DNA of 64,000 nucleotides from Flammula alnicola (taxonomy: Eukaryota; Basidiomycota; Agaricomycetes; Agaricales; Strophariaceae), in assembly GCA_015499995.1 (NCBI GenBank), contig JADNRV010000061.1:229126-293125 (forward strand). The letters run 5' to 3'. The stretch's first letter is position 1; every line of letters begins with the position of its first letter. The notes below the pieces were generated by a model. The model was not told the origin of the DNA. It saw only the letters and a program-made list of their open reading frames with translations, and ran no database searches. Of this stretch, positions 44,706 through 58,410 are shown piece by piece. Position numbers and translations under genes: made by a program.

Positions 44706-45490
44706 TCAATAACCTTCTCCTTCGACCTCCTTGACGGCACGTATCCAGTGAAATGTCTCGTCTTGGGCCCCCATACTTTCTGCCGAAATATCATCCAACT
44801 TATCCAGCACAACCTCATCTTTAACAACCCTCAATCGCTTCCCATATTGCTTCATTAGGCCTCGGTTTCCATCAACTCCTAACCCTCCCCAGAACATCTT
44901 CACCCCCAGCCAGTTTCCTACGTAGCCAATTGGTTCTACATCGGCTGGTAAGTTACACACGAGATAGCCACCAGGCTTTAGCCAGTTCGCTATCCTGCCG
45001 ATGATAACTCCCTGCTCCTCTGGCTTTAGATGAATGATGGAATACATAGCGACGACGGCATCGAAACTTCCAGGAGGAAAGGATAAAGACATCATATCCG
45101 CGTGGATTAGTGTCGCTTCGGGAATATTCTGGCGAGCGAGCTCGATTTGCGCAGAGGATATATCAGCGCCTATTACGGTGCATCCGCGCTCGATGAATGG
45201 CTTTGTCGGGATACCGTTGCCACATCCCAATTCGAGAACTCTAGCTCCAGGAGAAAGGTCGTTCACAAGTTCTTGAATGTAGCGAACACGCGTGGAGGTG
45301 GGTCGGAGGCTGAGTGATTGGTATACTGAGGACATGCTATTATAGCCATCTTCGACAATTTTACTGTGCGGATGGATTTACTATGCAATAAAAAGATACA
45401 ACGCGAAGGAATAACTGACTGTAATACGGCTGATTCCTCACCTGTAGATATGGCGTCTACGGCTTGAACTTCAGGTTGGGTATTGTCCAT
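44706..45490 (-). CDS. class I SAM-dependent methyltransferase
   Basis: Two exons (45490-45442 and 45325-44706) give 222 residues. Motif I is VLELGCGNG at about residue 50, followed by GADISSAQIELAR, IHADMMSLSFPPGSFDAVVAMYSIIHL and LKPGGYLVCNL. The spliced start (MDNTQPEV) joins in phase to VYQSLSL; an internal ATG at 45335 would give a shorter form without the first exon. Substrate unknown; such small enzymes often methylate metabolites. Same strand and neighbour of the FAD oxidase. Confidence 0.88.
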
Positions 45491-45851
45491 GGTGTGACTT
45501 TCCTCCTACTAGAGGGATGCTTGGGTGGGATGAGTGGACGATGAGCAGTTTCCCTTTCCTTCTCGCCTTGTATATTCTGTCATATTCAGCATAAGTGACT
45601 CGGATTTCAAATGGACCACATGCCTGGAAAGTGAACAAGATGACTTGGATGGATGACAATCATCATCGTGAGTCATTTCGCCACATGCTCAGAACTATTA
45701 CTGGTAGGAATCGCTGTCAAGTTATGAATAGAGTATTTCGTGTGGAGTTATCAAGGTGATGGGTTGGACTTTTGAACTTCGTAGCTAAAACATTAAAGGA
45801 TTGAATTGAACTTCATATATGAGAAGTGGAACTTAGGGATGGTGCAGCAAG

Positions 45852-46835
45852 TTGTGGTGCAGCGTCAGAGAAACTTGGTCGGAGTCGACTCTCGAAATGA
45901 TCTTCAAAAACGAAATTGTCATCAAACTCTGCTTTATGATATACTTACGCGCCACTGAAACGACTTCTCCAGCGAAGTTGACCTGTCCATGTTGGCAGTT
46001 GTCAATGTCAAGTTTCGGACCTCTGCCGAGTCTGGAATCATTTGAACCCTGTGTCAGCGCCCAAAAACAAACGACGGCCCGCGTTCCGCGACTTACGCTC
46101 ATCCACTCAATACCCACTCAAACCAAGCAAGTTCCTTCACTTTCTTCATCTATTTTACTTCCTTCTCTCTATAATAGTGATCCCCCACCTGAATACGCCT
46201 ACACTCGTGCATTATCCGCTTATTCTGCGGTCGTGCAACTTTATCTCCGTGCTGGCCAGCTTGACACCGCGCTCACACGCTCCACTCGACTCAACGACGA
46301 CTCGCAACCCTGGTGCCGTTTTGGATGCTCCGTCCTCGAAGACTCTCACCATATCTTCGTCGATTGCCCACGGTTCGACAATTACAGGCATCACGCCACC
46401 GACGAACTGCTAGCATCCACTCGAGCTATCCTCGACACCTTCAAAACTCCGGCACATACTGCTTCAGTGCTTACCCAAACAGTGAAAGGCCTTACTCTTG
46501 ACTCAGAGGTATGGCCCCTCCACAAATCATTCTTTTACTATGGAGTGATCCCTGCACTGGACCAAATCATACCGTCGTCGAGTCACAATCAGCCTCAAAA
46601 TACATCTAGCGTGCGTCTGCGAGCTCGACTGGCCTCCGAATGGCACTACGGCTGCATAAAGTTGGCGGCGAGAATCTGGGGCACCGTTCGACGTGTCAGT
46701 GCGCCTTACTCTTCTAAAGCCCTTCCATCTACTTCTTCAAACCGTCCAACGGACATTTCCCTTCCTTCTAATCTTACATTCATTGCATCTGCCCTTTCAC
46801 CTTCATCAAAACTCCGTGTATCAATACAGTACTAA
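45852..46835 (+). mobile_element. 5'-truncated LINE-type retrotransposon remnant
   Basis: An open frame encodes only the C-terminal part of an agaric non-LTR reverse transcriptase. The segment LYLRAGQLDTAL is followed by a cysteine-histidine knuckle (CRFGC, then SHHIFVDCPRF) and a long variable tail. No reverse-transcriptase or endonuclease domain precedes it. The first 130 bases of the frame look unrelated and may be flanking sequence. The following region to about 47040 (CT-rich, then TATAGTTATAG) resembles an element 3' end. Confidence 0.65.
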
Positions 46836-47448
46836 ATCCTTCATTCATGACTTATTCGCCCCTCCGGTTACTTTCCTTCCTTTTCTTATCTTGTCTTATT
46901 GGTTCTTTTCTTCTCTTTCATTGTAGCCTAACTTTCTACTCCCCGCATTCTATCACGATGAGCTGGCGAGGTCGCTATATAGTTATAGTTACCTGAGTTG
47001 CTTATGTAACGTAGTCAGCCAATTACATTCTCAATTCTCAACCTCCAACTTAAAAGCAACCTCCCAAAGTCTGGTTAGAAGACCTCAAATATGATTGGTA
47101 AGACAGCCACACTCAAGCGCTGAAATTCGCACTGACATCTCCGGAAACTGCCTCAGAAAAAACGTATCTGTCAAAAGTTGACAGGAACCAATCCCATATA
47201 CACAACGGAACATATTCTCCACCTGTCTATGGCCAGCGCTTGGCAGGAACCGTGTAAAAGCCGTCTGGAGTGGGCGCCAAATCCGCAAACCATTCTTCTC
47301 CTTTACCCAGAAACCCCCCAAGGGTATTAAGTGGTTGACGAAGAAGTTGCAAAGAGCGTGGTCCCAATCATGTATGTATCTTCTGTCAGACAATTTTGGT
47401 GGGGATTATTGACGGCCTTCCTTCTGCGACTGCTAGCCATCCTGCGAA

Positions 47449-50400
47449 ATGTTACGCGATAGCGCCGCCATCGATTCCTCTGGAAAGTCCAGCAACGATA
47501 TGGGATTCCAAGAACCTGCTGGTCCCAGCCAATCCGTATCTTCTCTTCAGCGCGGTCACACCGATCTAAACACGTCGCCGCTCCAGCCTACGGATGAACG
47601 CGAGACTTGTGGAAATGGCGCCACCCTTGTTCGTCCTACTTCAGCATCTACATCTATTCCAACACTACCACCACATCCGCCGCCGCCACCCCTTTCTTCG
47701 ATTGTGCCCCGCGCTGTTCTGGGGAATATAGGTGATATCGCGGCGCCTGAAGTTATCATGAAAGACCATCCAGGTCAATCTTCACAACCTCCCTCCAGCG
47801 GTCCTCTGGCATCCGAAGGATCACAGATGCCACTTGAACCTGTTCGTCGCTCTAGCCACAGTCAATTTAGTGCACCAAACGCACAAACTTATGGCACTAG
47901 CTCCGGACCGTCATCTGGTCGCATTCAGAGTACCACAACGCCGCGACCATATCAAACATTCGGACCCCCATCTCAACCTTCTAACGGTCCCAATGACTCT
48001 CCTTGGATCGTGCCCCAGTCGCCTTATAGAGGATTGGGTCCCACCACACCGCAGATGTACTCATCACCTGCAGCCATATCGTACGTGTCCCCAAGTCCTT
48101 CAATGCAGCCAAGGTCAGGTTCGCCACCAACTTCATATCCTTCTGGAACATCTCAACCTCTATCTCAAAACCGATCTCCTTATGCTTCATCGATGAGCTA
48201 TTCGCAGTCGCCTTATTCAAGTAGTCAGTCGGCACCTCCACAAAGCCAGCGTCCTCTGACCACTCCTTCAACTGCCACTCCATACTCTGTATATGGGACT
48301 TCATCTCAGACTCCAACCTCTCTTCCTCTTCGCTTTGCTGTACCCCCACCGCAACCGTCATTTAGAAGCAGTCAATCGGCACCTCCGACGAGCCAGCGAC
48401 CTTCAACCACGCCTTCATCGTCTGCTCCCTACCCTGTATATAGGCCGTCAACTCAGTCTCCTGCAACACAGTCGGCAATGGCTCGTCCTGTGTCTTATTC
48501 TGGGTCCACGTCACAGCCGCTTTATACAAGCGTTCAACCGGCACCTCCTTCAAGCCAGCGCCCCCTAACCACTCCAGGACCCACCCCAGTGTCTGTCTAT
48601 GGTACATCATCTCAGACCCCAGGACAACAGTCGACAACCGCTGGTCCTTTTTCCTATTCTGGACCCTCTCAGTCAATCTATCCTCCTCCTAACGCACCTG
48701 TTTTACCATATTCTAGCCTTCCTCCCGTAGGCAAAACGCCCACGAGAAAGACGTCGGACGCATTTGTAGCGAATGATCCATTCCGTCCGCATAGCCATAG
48801 CAAGACCGACACTGTCGCGGATAATCTCACATTCGATGACATCCCTATGCCAGGCACTGCCTCCAATATTCCATCGGTCGATTGGATACAGCAGCAACCG
48901 CCAATGCAAATGCAAATGCCGATACAGGCTACTCCTTATTTCCAAGGTGCCACTCCAGGGATCCCATATCAGGCCCAGCCGGTGGAATCTGGAGGGTACA
49001 GTGTCTTTCCTTCAAGTAATCCTGCTTATGGGTCTCCTGGACGCTACACACCGCAACAACCTGTCAGCTGGCAGTATGGCCCGGGTCTTGAAGCCACGCA
49101 ACCATCTTCGTCTCCTGATCCCACAAGCCAACCACCTGCACAACGTCCTAGCACCGATGAGAATGTGCCGAACCAACCTCCACTTGAATCTGTTAGCGAA
49201 ACACCAGAGCCTGATAGCGATCCAGCGAGGAGATGGTTCCAAGTCCTGACGCTAGTCCGCGACCCCAAGATACAATTAATGTCGATCCAATCTCTGATCC
49301 AAGGCCGCAACGACAAGACAGTGGCCAGACTGCACCTTCGATCACTCCAATTCCACGACCACCCTCTCCGAGTCGGCGTTGGAGCCAGGATTACGGCGGA
49401 ACTTTATATGATCCCTACTATGATCCATACACATACTATCCTCCACCTCCACCTGATACAGTATACGAACATCCCTATCCTATGGATCTACCGCCATTTC
49501 CTAATCGTTCTCGAGGTTTTTGGTCTCGTGTAGGCGATGTCCTCCGCTGGCCCTTTACGAGTTGGAAAAGAGATACATATCCAGTGGAGTGGGAACCTTA
49601 CGCGCTTTCAACGGATTCGGAGGACGGATATAAAGTCGTTTTCACTTTTGTCGCTAGAACGTTGCCTAGCCAGGTGTATCTCCACCTTTTGCTTCGCCTT
49701 CCATCGCTCTATTTCTCGAGGGTTGCTCGGATATTCGAAGAGGCCGATCTCACTTTACCTGAGATAAAGAAAATGGCTCTAGAAACGGCGTCGCGGGGCA
49801 AAGGAAACGAGTTTGATATTCATTCCATTGAAGCTTCCAACGTCCCGCCGCAGTATGAAAGGCTCAAATCGACGTGGGAGTCGTTCATCGACTCCGTTAT
49901 GCGAGAATGGAAAACGTTCAACATCATTTCGGTCTTGCTCCTATCGTGCGTACTATTCTTTTCTTGATGATGCAACTACCAATTTGCCGAATCCTAGGGC
50001 CATCCTCACTATTCTTCAGATCCAGAGCGCCGCAGCTGACCCCGTAACGAGATATGCTGCAATCTTCTCGTTGATCTGCGCCTTGATCAGCCTTCTTTTT
50101 GGCTGTATGTACATTATCCGTTTTGGCAGCATGCGCAAAACATATAAGGCTGCTGAATGGGCTTTGGTGGGTTCTACGCATCTTTATACTCGACTACCCG
50201 ACTAACTTCAATGATGGACGATTTGTAGGAAGCTAAGAAGACTAAAACCGTGATTTGGTGGAATGTGTGGGTTTTGCTAGCGATGCCTGCGATATGGCTT
50301 ACTTGGTGTGCTCTATTGTCGTTGTTAAAGCTTTGATATTCTAACGGATTGTATACTGTAGGTCCATAATCCTTTACATTGCTTGCATCATGTCGTTCAT

Positions 50401-51472
50401 CTGGCGAACAAGCACCCAAGACAATGGGACAACGCAAGATCTTTCAAATCGTGCTCTTCTTACTATTCGCATCGTGCTTACCGTTGTCCTCGGATTAGGT
50501 CTTGTTTACGGAGGATTGATTCTAAGTACTTTTAGCCGGTATGGTGAAGCCATGGATAGGGCGTGGAAGAGGAGGATCGACGGGTGGATGGAGGAGAAGA
50601 AAGCAGGGTATAGCCAGGGGCCATTTGGTTCGATAAACCCATACTACGACCCGTCTTCTGATCCTGCGTCGTACTTCGGTCCTGGCTGGAGCCAACCAAC
50701 ACCCTATGGCCAGTACCAAAGCAATGTAACTCCCTATATACCGCCTTTGCCAGAACTGTCAGGACAAAACGCCCAATCATCCAACAAAAGTCAAAGCTAC
50801 GGCCCGATCTATGCTTCGGCATCCTACGTCCCACCTCCAGAACCTTACGATTCTCGAAACCCATCTCGCGCAAGCAGTTCCAGCGATGAAAGCACGTCCT
50901 CGACCCTCTACGCCACTAGATCCAACACCCTCCACAACAAAACATCCGGTTTACAACGGGAGGACAGCAGTGATACTACGTCGCCTGTTTACAAAGGTCC
51001 GGGATATACATCAGACCATCCGTTACCTCAACCTCCTCAACCTCTTCAAACCCCTCCATTTGGTCGTAACGATGCTGTCAAGCTTGGTTGGAAGAAAACT
51101 ACTCTTGCTGTCCCTCCGCCACCCAGTTTGCCACCTATACCCGGGACGCCCATGACCGCTGTGCGCAGCCGGAACTCAGGTTCCAGTGGTCATCAAACAA
51201 ACTGGAACGATGACGGTCGAGGAGGCGTCCTCGGTCTTGATCTCGGAGAGAGAGTCGAGGATACACCTGAGAACCGGGTCCGCTTTCGATCGCCTCTGAT
51301 CTCTGCTCGAGGAAGCAGCTTCTGGGGTAGCGATCAGGGCGGCGAAGACCCAGGATCACTGCCACCAAGTGCAGATACTGAGGCTTTCGGGTCTTCAGTT
51401 AGGCTCGCAACCGCACAGGGATCCGACAATACCCCCCGAGATAATGACGCTATAGGGCATCATCTTCAATGA
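47449..51472 (+). CDS. large Pro/Ser-rich membrane protein of unknown function
   Basis: Five exons (47449-49164, 49218-49945, 49998-50166, 50229-50305, 50362-51472) sum to 1,267 codons. Residues 1 to about 620 are low-complexity Pro/Ser/Gln/Tyr with repeated SQSAPP...QRPLTTP-type units (about four copies, around residues 255-390). A conserved-looking soluble domain follows (about 690-830, starting near FWSRVGDVLRWPF). Four hydrophobic helices lie at about 820-970 (for example VIWWNVWVLLAMPAIWLTW). The rest is a disordered Pro/Ser tail. I do not recognise a named family. The first intron needs a weak donor GTGCCG. The tails are probably cytosolic. Confidence 0.75.
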
Positions 51473-52758
51473 TGGAATGCCCGCACTTTTACTGGACTAT
51501 TCTCGTCCCCTTTCTGTTGAGTCTATATTTTTGCACGCTTCCTTCGATAATTCGCTTCTGTTAGTACCCGAATGCTGAATGTTCAAACTTCATACTCACT
51601 GTCTCGTCTTTCTGTGTAGTCTAGTGTAGACCTCGAAAGAAGATCGAGTGTCAGTGTTCCTTCAAGCAAGTTGTTAAGAAACTCTGCCCTGAATTTGCAA
51701 GATTTCATTTTGGACGCTATAGCTTCTACTTATGTCGTCGAGCCGGAAATGTATAGTATACCTTGCAATGGAATTTTCACAAGCTGCGAACCTCCAAATC
51801 CGCAATCTGCCGACTGACTAATTGCCAGCAAAATATTTTATCGCTACGCTACCCCAGTGCCGCGGTGCCGAAGTAGCCATAAACGACATATTCTATTCAC
51901 ATGACGAACTCTTTTCTTCGATTCCTTCAACTGCTTGTTCGCCATGTCTTCCAAGATTTCGCCGTCAGCTTGTCAAGCCTCTATATCTGTCCCTTCGCTT
52001 TCAACGTGAAATTCCCATGACCCTCTGCAACAACCGGAAAAGACTTAATTGTTATGCATTCACGTTGGATGCTGTCGACGGAGGAACTCATATCTGCCTT
52101 CTTCATTCATCCCTGCACCCGACCGCGTCACGGGATGGTGCTGTCAATTCCAGAGAACTCGCTGCCGGTCCGCCCAGACCAAGATTTCCAGGGCCTGCGA
52201 CGTGGCATTGACCTTCAACGTTCAACGACCAGTGTCAATCATTCCGGTTTCAACGCCTTCTAGCATTATCTGCAATGTCCGACTTTGCAAGCTTGTTATA
52301 ATGGCGGCAACAGATTCTAGAGAGCATCCCCGCCGTTAGGTGCCAAAGGGGACGCTACTTATGCGCACATCTATCTTTAGTCTCATCACGAAATTCTGCT
52401 TTACGCCGATTCTTCAAGGAACAGTTCACCATCAACCCGAAAGATCTCTGATGCTCGCTAGTTTCACGGATTTAAACCAGTGTAATACCGCGAAGCACCT
52501 ATGTTTCTTGTGATGTGACTTCGCAAATGAGAGGGCAACGAACGTCAAGTGGACATTGTGACCTGCGCAGGTGTGTCTGTCTTGTGCAAAGATGCACTCT
52601 TCCACGGCTAATTGTCGTGACAATTTTCGTTGATTTACCCCGCGAAGAACCGCCGATCCTTTTCCAGTATTCTTATACACCGCTGTGGAGGAATAAAAGG
52701 ATGATTTCGACCATCTGCATCTGCCAAGTTTTCCTCTTCCTTTCGGTCGTCCATCAGG
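51473..52758. promoter_or_regulatory. upstream region of the mannanase gene
   Basis: No gene seen in 1.3 kb. GGAATAAAAGG at about 52690 is a likely TATA region, about 70 bp before the ATG at 52759. Confidence 0.45.
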
Positions 52759-54738
52759 ATGAAGCTCTCTACCGGTCTCGTTGTTCTGTCCCTGTCCATC
52801 AGTCCGGCTTTGGCAGTAGTGCCAATATATGGCCAGTGCGGTGGCATTAACTTTACTGGAGACACTTGTGAGTCTACATAATTTAAATGAGGATATCGAC
52901 AGAGATTTAATTCCAACATTTAGCCTGCGCCTCTGGAACGACTTGCCAAATTCTCAATAGCTATTATTACCAGTGTCTTCCGCCATCCAGCACGGCCACA
53001 GTTGCACCAACTTCAATTCCCGTGACAACAACCACTAAAAGCTCTACGACCACCACCGTCACTACCCCAAGTCCCACCACCGTCAGTACTTCAGCACCGA
53101 CGACAACAGCTGCCCCTCCTGCCTCAACTGGCTTTGTCAAGACATCTGGTACCGCATTTGCTCTTAACGGATCCAAGTTTACCGTAGTTGGGTAAGAAGA
53201 ACTATTGGACCAGTACGGACTTTTTCTAAACAATCGATTAAAGTGAAAATTCATACTGGGTCGGGCTGATGGGACTCAGCACCGCCAACATGAATCAGGC
53301 CTTTGCCGACATTGCCGCTGCGGGATCGACGGTTGTCCGCACATGGTACGCATCGTGACTGGGGTTGTGCTCTCTGTGATATCTATCTTGACTAATGTGA
53401 TTACTCAGGGGTTTCAACGAAGTGACAAGCCCCAGCGGCACCTATTACCAGAGTTGGTCAGGAAGCACGCCGACGGTGAATACAGGAGCAACTGGTCTCG
53501 GTAACTTCGGTGGGTATTATCAAACAAGTAATCTATCCTTGATATTCATGTTTTCCAAGACAACGTCGTCGCTGCTGCGAAAGCCAATGGCATCCGTCTC
53601 ATTGTTGCCTTGTAAGTCAACTAGCCTTTATCTAATTTAACAGTTGCTCAACACACAGTCCGGAATAGAACAAATAACTGGTCCGATTACGGTGGTATGG
53701 ATGTCTACGTAAAACAAATACTTAACTCCCCGAACCACGATCTTTTCTACACCGACACAAGCGTCAAGGTATGCACTGAAGCTTTGTTTGTTCTCCAAGA
53801 GGCCGATTTACAATCATCTAGACCGCCTACAAAAACTACATCAACGCGTTTGTTGGCCGATATGTCAACGAGCCGACAATTATGGCCTGGGAGCTTGCCA
53901 ACGAGCCCAGGTGCACAGGTAGCACAGGGTAAGAATTAAATGCCGCGACCGTTTAATTGTTCGCTGAAATGAATATCCCAGCACATCTACTGGAACTTGC
54001 ACCACCACAACTGTTACCGCCTGGATAAAGGAGATTTCCGCCTATATCAAGTCGATCGACAGCAACCATCTCGTCGCTGTCGGTGACGAAGGTTTCTATA
54101 ACGAACCCAGCGCCCCTACCTACCCTTATCAGTGCGTAGAAACCTGTTACACGAAACAGCATTTCTTATTCGTCTCCTTTTAACAGAGGGAGCGAAGGTG
54201 TCGATTTCAACGTCAATCTCGCGGTCAGCTCTATCGACTTTGGAACTTTCCACGTACGTCGTGTCTACAGTGGCAATTAATCCTCAGTGATTGACCACCT
54301 ACATCTAGTCTTACCCGACAAGCTGGGGTCAAGGTGGAAATGAGTCAGCCTGGGGCACTCAATGGATCGCTGACCACGCCACTTCCCAAAAGAATGCCAA
54401 CAAGCCCGTAATCCTTGAAGAATTCGGTGTCACAAGCAACCAAGTTGCAATTTACACCACATGGTTGAACGAGGTCCTTTCTTCGGGGCTTACTGGAGAG
54501 CTCATATGGTACGCATACTTTAAGAAGTGTGTATTCATCAGTTGACCAAGATTGTTCTTTCCAGGCAAGCTGGTTCTCATTTGTCAAGGTGACTAGCCTT
54601 TCAGCATAACTTGTGTAATTATACCTTGCTCATGTATCACGTTCCAGCGGCGACACACCCAATGACGGATATGCTGAGTACCCCGATGGCGCCGTGTATC
54701 CTCTCTTGAAACAAATCGCCACCCAACTGAAGGCCTGA
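52759..54738 (+). CDS. endo-beta-1,4-mannanase, CBM1-GH5 (subfamily 7-like)
   Basis: The signal peptide begins [23 protein letters not shown]1 cellulose-binding module follows ([18 protein letters not shown], then four cysteines in all and the aromatic YYYQCL). A Thr/Pro/Ser linker of about 50 residues leads to the catalytic domain, starting at SGFALNG-like [16 protein letters not shown]. Landmarks: [28 protein letters not shown] (acid/base Glu), FHSYPTSWG, and VILEEFGV (nucleophile Glu). About ten short introns interrupt the gene. It is secreted and hydrolyses mannan in plant cell walls, in line with a plant-decaying lifestyle. The end TQLKA matches family ends. Confidence 0.95.
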
Positions 54739-55244
54739 TCTTAGTTGAACTCACATGGATTTTGTGGTGGCTTCTGGTCCTGAAGGTATTTTATATCGTT
54801 CAAGAACTTCAAAGAAAACAGCTATCTCTGTATACATACATAGCCGCTAGTGTTGAAATAAAGTCATGTTTATGCCCTGCAGAGAGGCGAAACTGTTAAA
54901 TAACGCCTGTGTTACCGGATTTGATGTTTTAGCTTACAGGTAGTTTGGTACTTCATTTCTTTAAGTAGTGGAATTGCCCAGATTTCTTAATTTGGCGATC
55001 AGTGATGGCTTGGCGCCTATTATGAGCGCTTAAGGGTTCCCTCATGGAAAGACCAAACAAAAGTACAGTATGTCGCGTTTTCAAACACAGACTACACACT
55101 AAAAAAATTAAATGTAGTTAATAACTTTATATACTTGTACGAGTAGCAAGAACATAAGTGTCCGGACTGAGTCACTGGGTAATAAATGTCATAGTGCAAA
55201 GTTCTGAAGTGAAATATCGAAAAGCCGACGCTACATCTATTGGT

Positions 55245-56524
55245 TTAGACAGCAGTCTGTGGAGGGGCAGTGTCATTCCAGAGCTGGTTAGTGTTTCCCG
55301 CAGTACAGGTCCAGACCTGAAGCTAAATTAGAGGTGGAATCAGCATCGTTAAAGTATTAATTATACGTAGCTGATCTCAAGCTTACCTGGTTTCCCCTGG
55401 TCGTAATTCCATCCGTCAAGTCAACACACAATAAGTCTCCCTCACCGCTGCCCTCCCATAGAATAGTGTCAGTGGGACCGGGAGTCCAATATTGGTTCAA
55501 GTTCTCTACGCAGTCCCAAAGCTGTAGCTTCGTACCGGGATTTGTGTTCCCATCCGTAAGGTCGAGACACTTGATCGGGGCAGAACCGTCAGGACCGAAG
55601 GCGAGCTTGTAGCTTCCAGAATTGCCGTGACCAACTTGTGGAACGCTCCATACTTTCAGAGCAGTGGTGTCGTTGCAAGATGTGATAAAGACTGGGGCAC
55701 CGTTTTCTGAAGAGTCGGCTGCCATGCAGAAGTCGGCTAGTAGAGTAGAAAGTATAATTCAGTATGTTTGACTTGAATGAGATAGCTGAATATAATCACG
55801 TTGTGCGGCAATGACAACCTCGGATATAGGGCTATACAACTCGAGTCAGTAATGGAACTCGTCAAAGAAAGGTTGACTTACTTTGCCAGGGTGTTCGCCG
55901 TCCATTGCTGGTTAATATTTCCAGCCGTACAAGTCCAAATTTGTATCTGAAAGGTCAAAGCGAAGTCAATGAGCATGTGTCTGTTAGCCAATCCAGAAGA
56001 AATAAGTAACCTGATTTCCATTATTCAAATTACCATTCGTCAGATCAAGACACTTGTCCGTACCAGACCATACAACAGTTGCATCGGAATTCCACTCCCA
56101 CAACTGGTTCGGGTCTCCGGTTACACATCTGTTGATTTCGACCTTGGTGCCGGAAACATCGGCTCCACCGGTCACCTCAAGACAGAATGTGTTGAAGATT
56201 TCGATGGGGCCAGGGGTGCCTTCGCCCGATGTCGCGCCTCCTTCAACAACTTGAAATCCGCGTTCTTGAGTCAAAGTGCTACAGTCATTGATGATAAGGG
56301 CTGAGCCGTTGGCTGCAGGGTATAGTACTGTGAGGCAAGGCGTGCGCGGGAAGGATCCGCGGGTTATGGGCTGGATTTGAACGACCTGATTTGCACTGTG
56401 AACATTATAGATAAACGTTTTAGCAAGGATAGACTACGATATGTGCATTAACTTACGAAGGAAGTGCAGCACGAACAGCGGCTGCTGCCGTAACAGCTGA
56501 CAAGAAATATGTCAAGTAGTGCAT
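55245..56524 (-). CDS. secreted protein with ricin-B-type beta-trefoil repeats
   Basis: Starts at 56524 with a signal peptide (MHYLTYFLSAVTAAAAV) and ends at 55245; about five introns. Two trefoil-like halves follow. QxW motifs typical of ricin-B lectins are seen as QLWEW, QQWTA, QYWTP and QLWND. CLDLTNGN, CLDLTDGN and CVDLTDG segments each precede a NGNQV, NPGTKL or TRGNQV turn. Such modules bind galactose-type sugars, but ligand residues cannot be judged by eye. No catalytic domain is attached, so it is a lectin-like protein and not a ribosome-inactivating enzyme. Expressed divergently from nothing close by. Confidence 0.88.
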
Positions 56525-58288
56525 GTGGTGTATGCGTATGAGGATGCTTGTTTATGTAGAGTGTTTTAGTTTGAATAGATGCTTAGACTCAGAAAACCAA
56601 TTCCTTTTATACCTCGTCCAGTGATTTGCTAGAACTTCAAGCTGGGCAAGGGCCAGAAGGGTCAACCTATTTTTGACCTTTATGCATCCGTACTCTGTTC
56701 GAGGCATATACATCATTCATGGCAGTGTTGTATTTTAAGGGGTTATTAACCCCGTACACTCCATCACATCCCGCGATGGCGTAGCATAGCCGCTTCTTCA
56801 ATGAGCTTCTTGACTCATTCCTCTCTGGAACCCTTGGAGATTCATTTGAAATGTCACCCAGGGCTGAGAGTCGGATGAACGTTGGTACAGAAATCCCATT
56901 GGGGCGGAGCATCCGAGCCATTCAACACTCCACTTGAAAATGACGATCCCGGATTGGGTATTTATAACTGCTTCTGAGCACGAGGATTGATGATTATTTT
57001 TAGTCCAAACTCATCGACTTGCCGGGCTAAGGCTCACGTCTGGCCACGGAAAAGTTATTGGGAGGCGAAAGACGGTGGCGAGACTCAAGGAATTCGAAAC
57101 AATTAGCTAGACTCTAAATCCTCTAAAATTAAACCAAAATGGCAGAAGTATATTCCAAATTCCCTCGGAGCCACTCGTGCTGGATAACGCTTCACAGCTT
57201 CAGATCGGACCACAAGAATCCAATTTAGTCATGCGAAACAACGTAAGTATACTGAATCTGATTTGGCGCCTCACTTCAACTTGTCTTCAAGGGCCGGGTT
57301 CCACGGTCAAGTTTGAATCAAGAACAAAATAACGGAGAAATTTGAACTCGCGATCTCGAAGGGACTTCAGATACAAAATGGCCAACCCCTCGAGTCCTTT
57401 GGTCCTCTGACCTTTAGGCAGAGCCAGCCTCACATGATACTGCTTCAACTTTAGGCGGCGACATCATATTTCACGGTCATAATCATTGTTCGTCCAACAC
57501 TCGGTTGGGGTGCCGAACACCCATGCGGTCCTTTAACTGGCATCAAGGCGCGAATCATCATTAGTCGCAATGAATGGGAATGGTCTATGCTTCTTTTATC
57601 AATTCCATCCTGCTGGGGATGATAATCATACTCCACTGAGTCTTGTCCTCAAATGCGGCGGAGAGCCGCGTTTTCCGGAAAAATACCACTAACTACAAAT
57701 CGTTTCTGGAAGTCGTTCTGTACTTGCATTTGCACCGACATGAATTCGAACCACAGAGGGTCACGTCCGCGCAAGACCTAATTCACGATCCAGATGGCCG
57801 TCATCAACGGCAAAGACGATGTGAAGGTTGAGATTACTTCGGTGGATCAAGAGACTGATACTTACGACAACGATGCTGTTGCGGCCAATTCATTACCGTC
57901 CGAGAGATGGAACGACATTACATCTGCACACGGTGGCTGACTTCCTACCAAGTTCCAACTTACCACTGGACACTGGTGCGCCCGTCGTTCTCGAATAAAG
58001 TCAAGTCTCAACTCAGGTGGTCGAGCTGACTGGCCGCATTTTGGTGGAGTATGAAGTCGTCGTTAGATAGGCAGATAATATTTAAATTAAGCGCTGAAGC
58101 CGCAGCGGCAATGAAATTCAGAAAGACTCACTGGTCAGAATTGGAATTAGAATGAATTTTGGCTGACTACATTACAAAAGTAATTCAGGTAACTATGCTA
58201 CCTCGCCAGCGCATCGTAGTAAGTAGGATAGATAAATTATCAAACATAAGAGATTTGGAGACGGGAGGAGGAGGAGATAATCGGTAGC
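56525..58288. other. intergenic, 1.8 kb
   Basis: No gene I can support. A short protein-like stretch around 57790-57970 (AVINGKDDVKVEITSVDQET) is open but has no continuation; it may be a decayed exon. Confidence 0.35.
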
Positions 58289-58289
58289 T

Positions 58290-58410
58290 TCGCCATACCC
58301 AGGGATTTCCTTCTGAGGCAGCCTGGGAAAGCGACCGATTTGCGATCAATTCTCAATCACGTGACCAAAGGAGCCGAATTGAGACAAGTCTCGCGCGCCA
58401 CCGAAAGCTC
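58290..58410 (-). repeat. dispersed repeat of about 125 bp, copy B
   Basis: Inverted copy of 27953-28080, upstream of CWC27. It contains CCCAGGGATTTCC and the matching CCTGGG. Confidence 0.8.

Noticed and set aside
46042..46926. Other frames over the LINE remnant as separate genes
   Set aside because: They are shadows of the reverse-transcriptase C-terminus frame.
55245..56524. Ribosome-inactivating toxin
   Set aside because: Only ricin-B-type binding repeats are present; there is no A-chain N-glycosidase domain.
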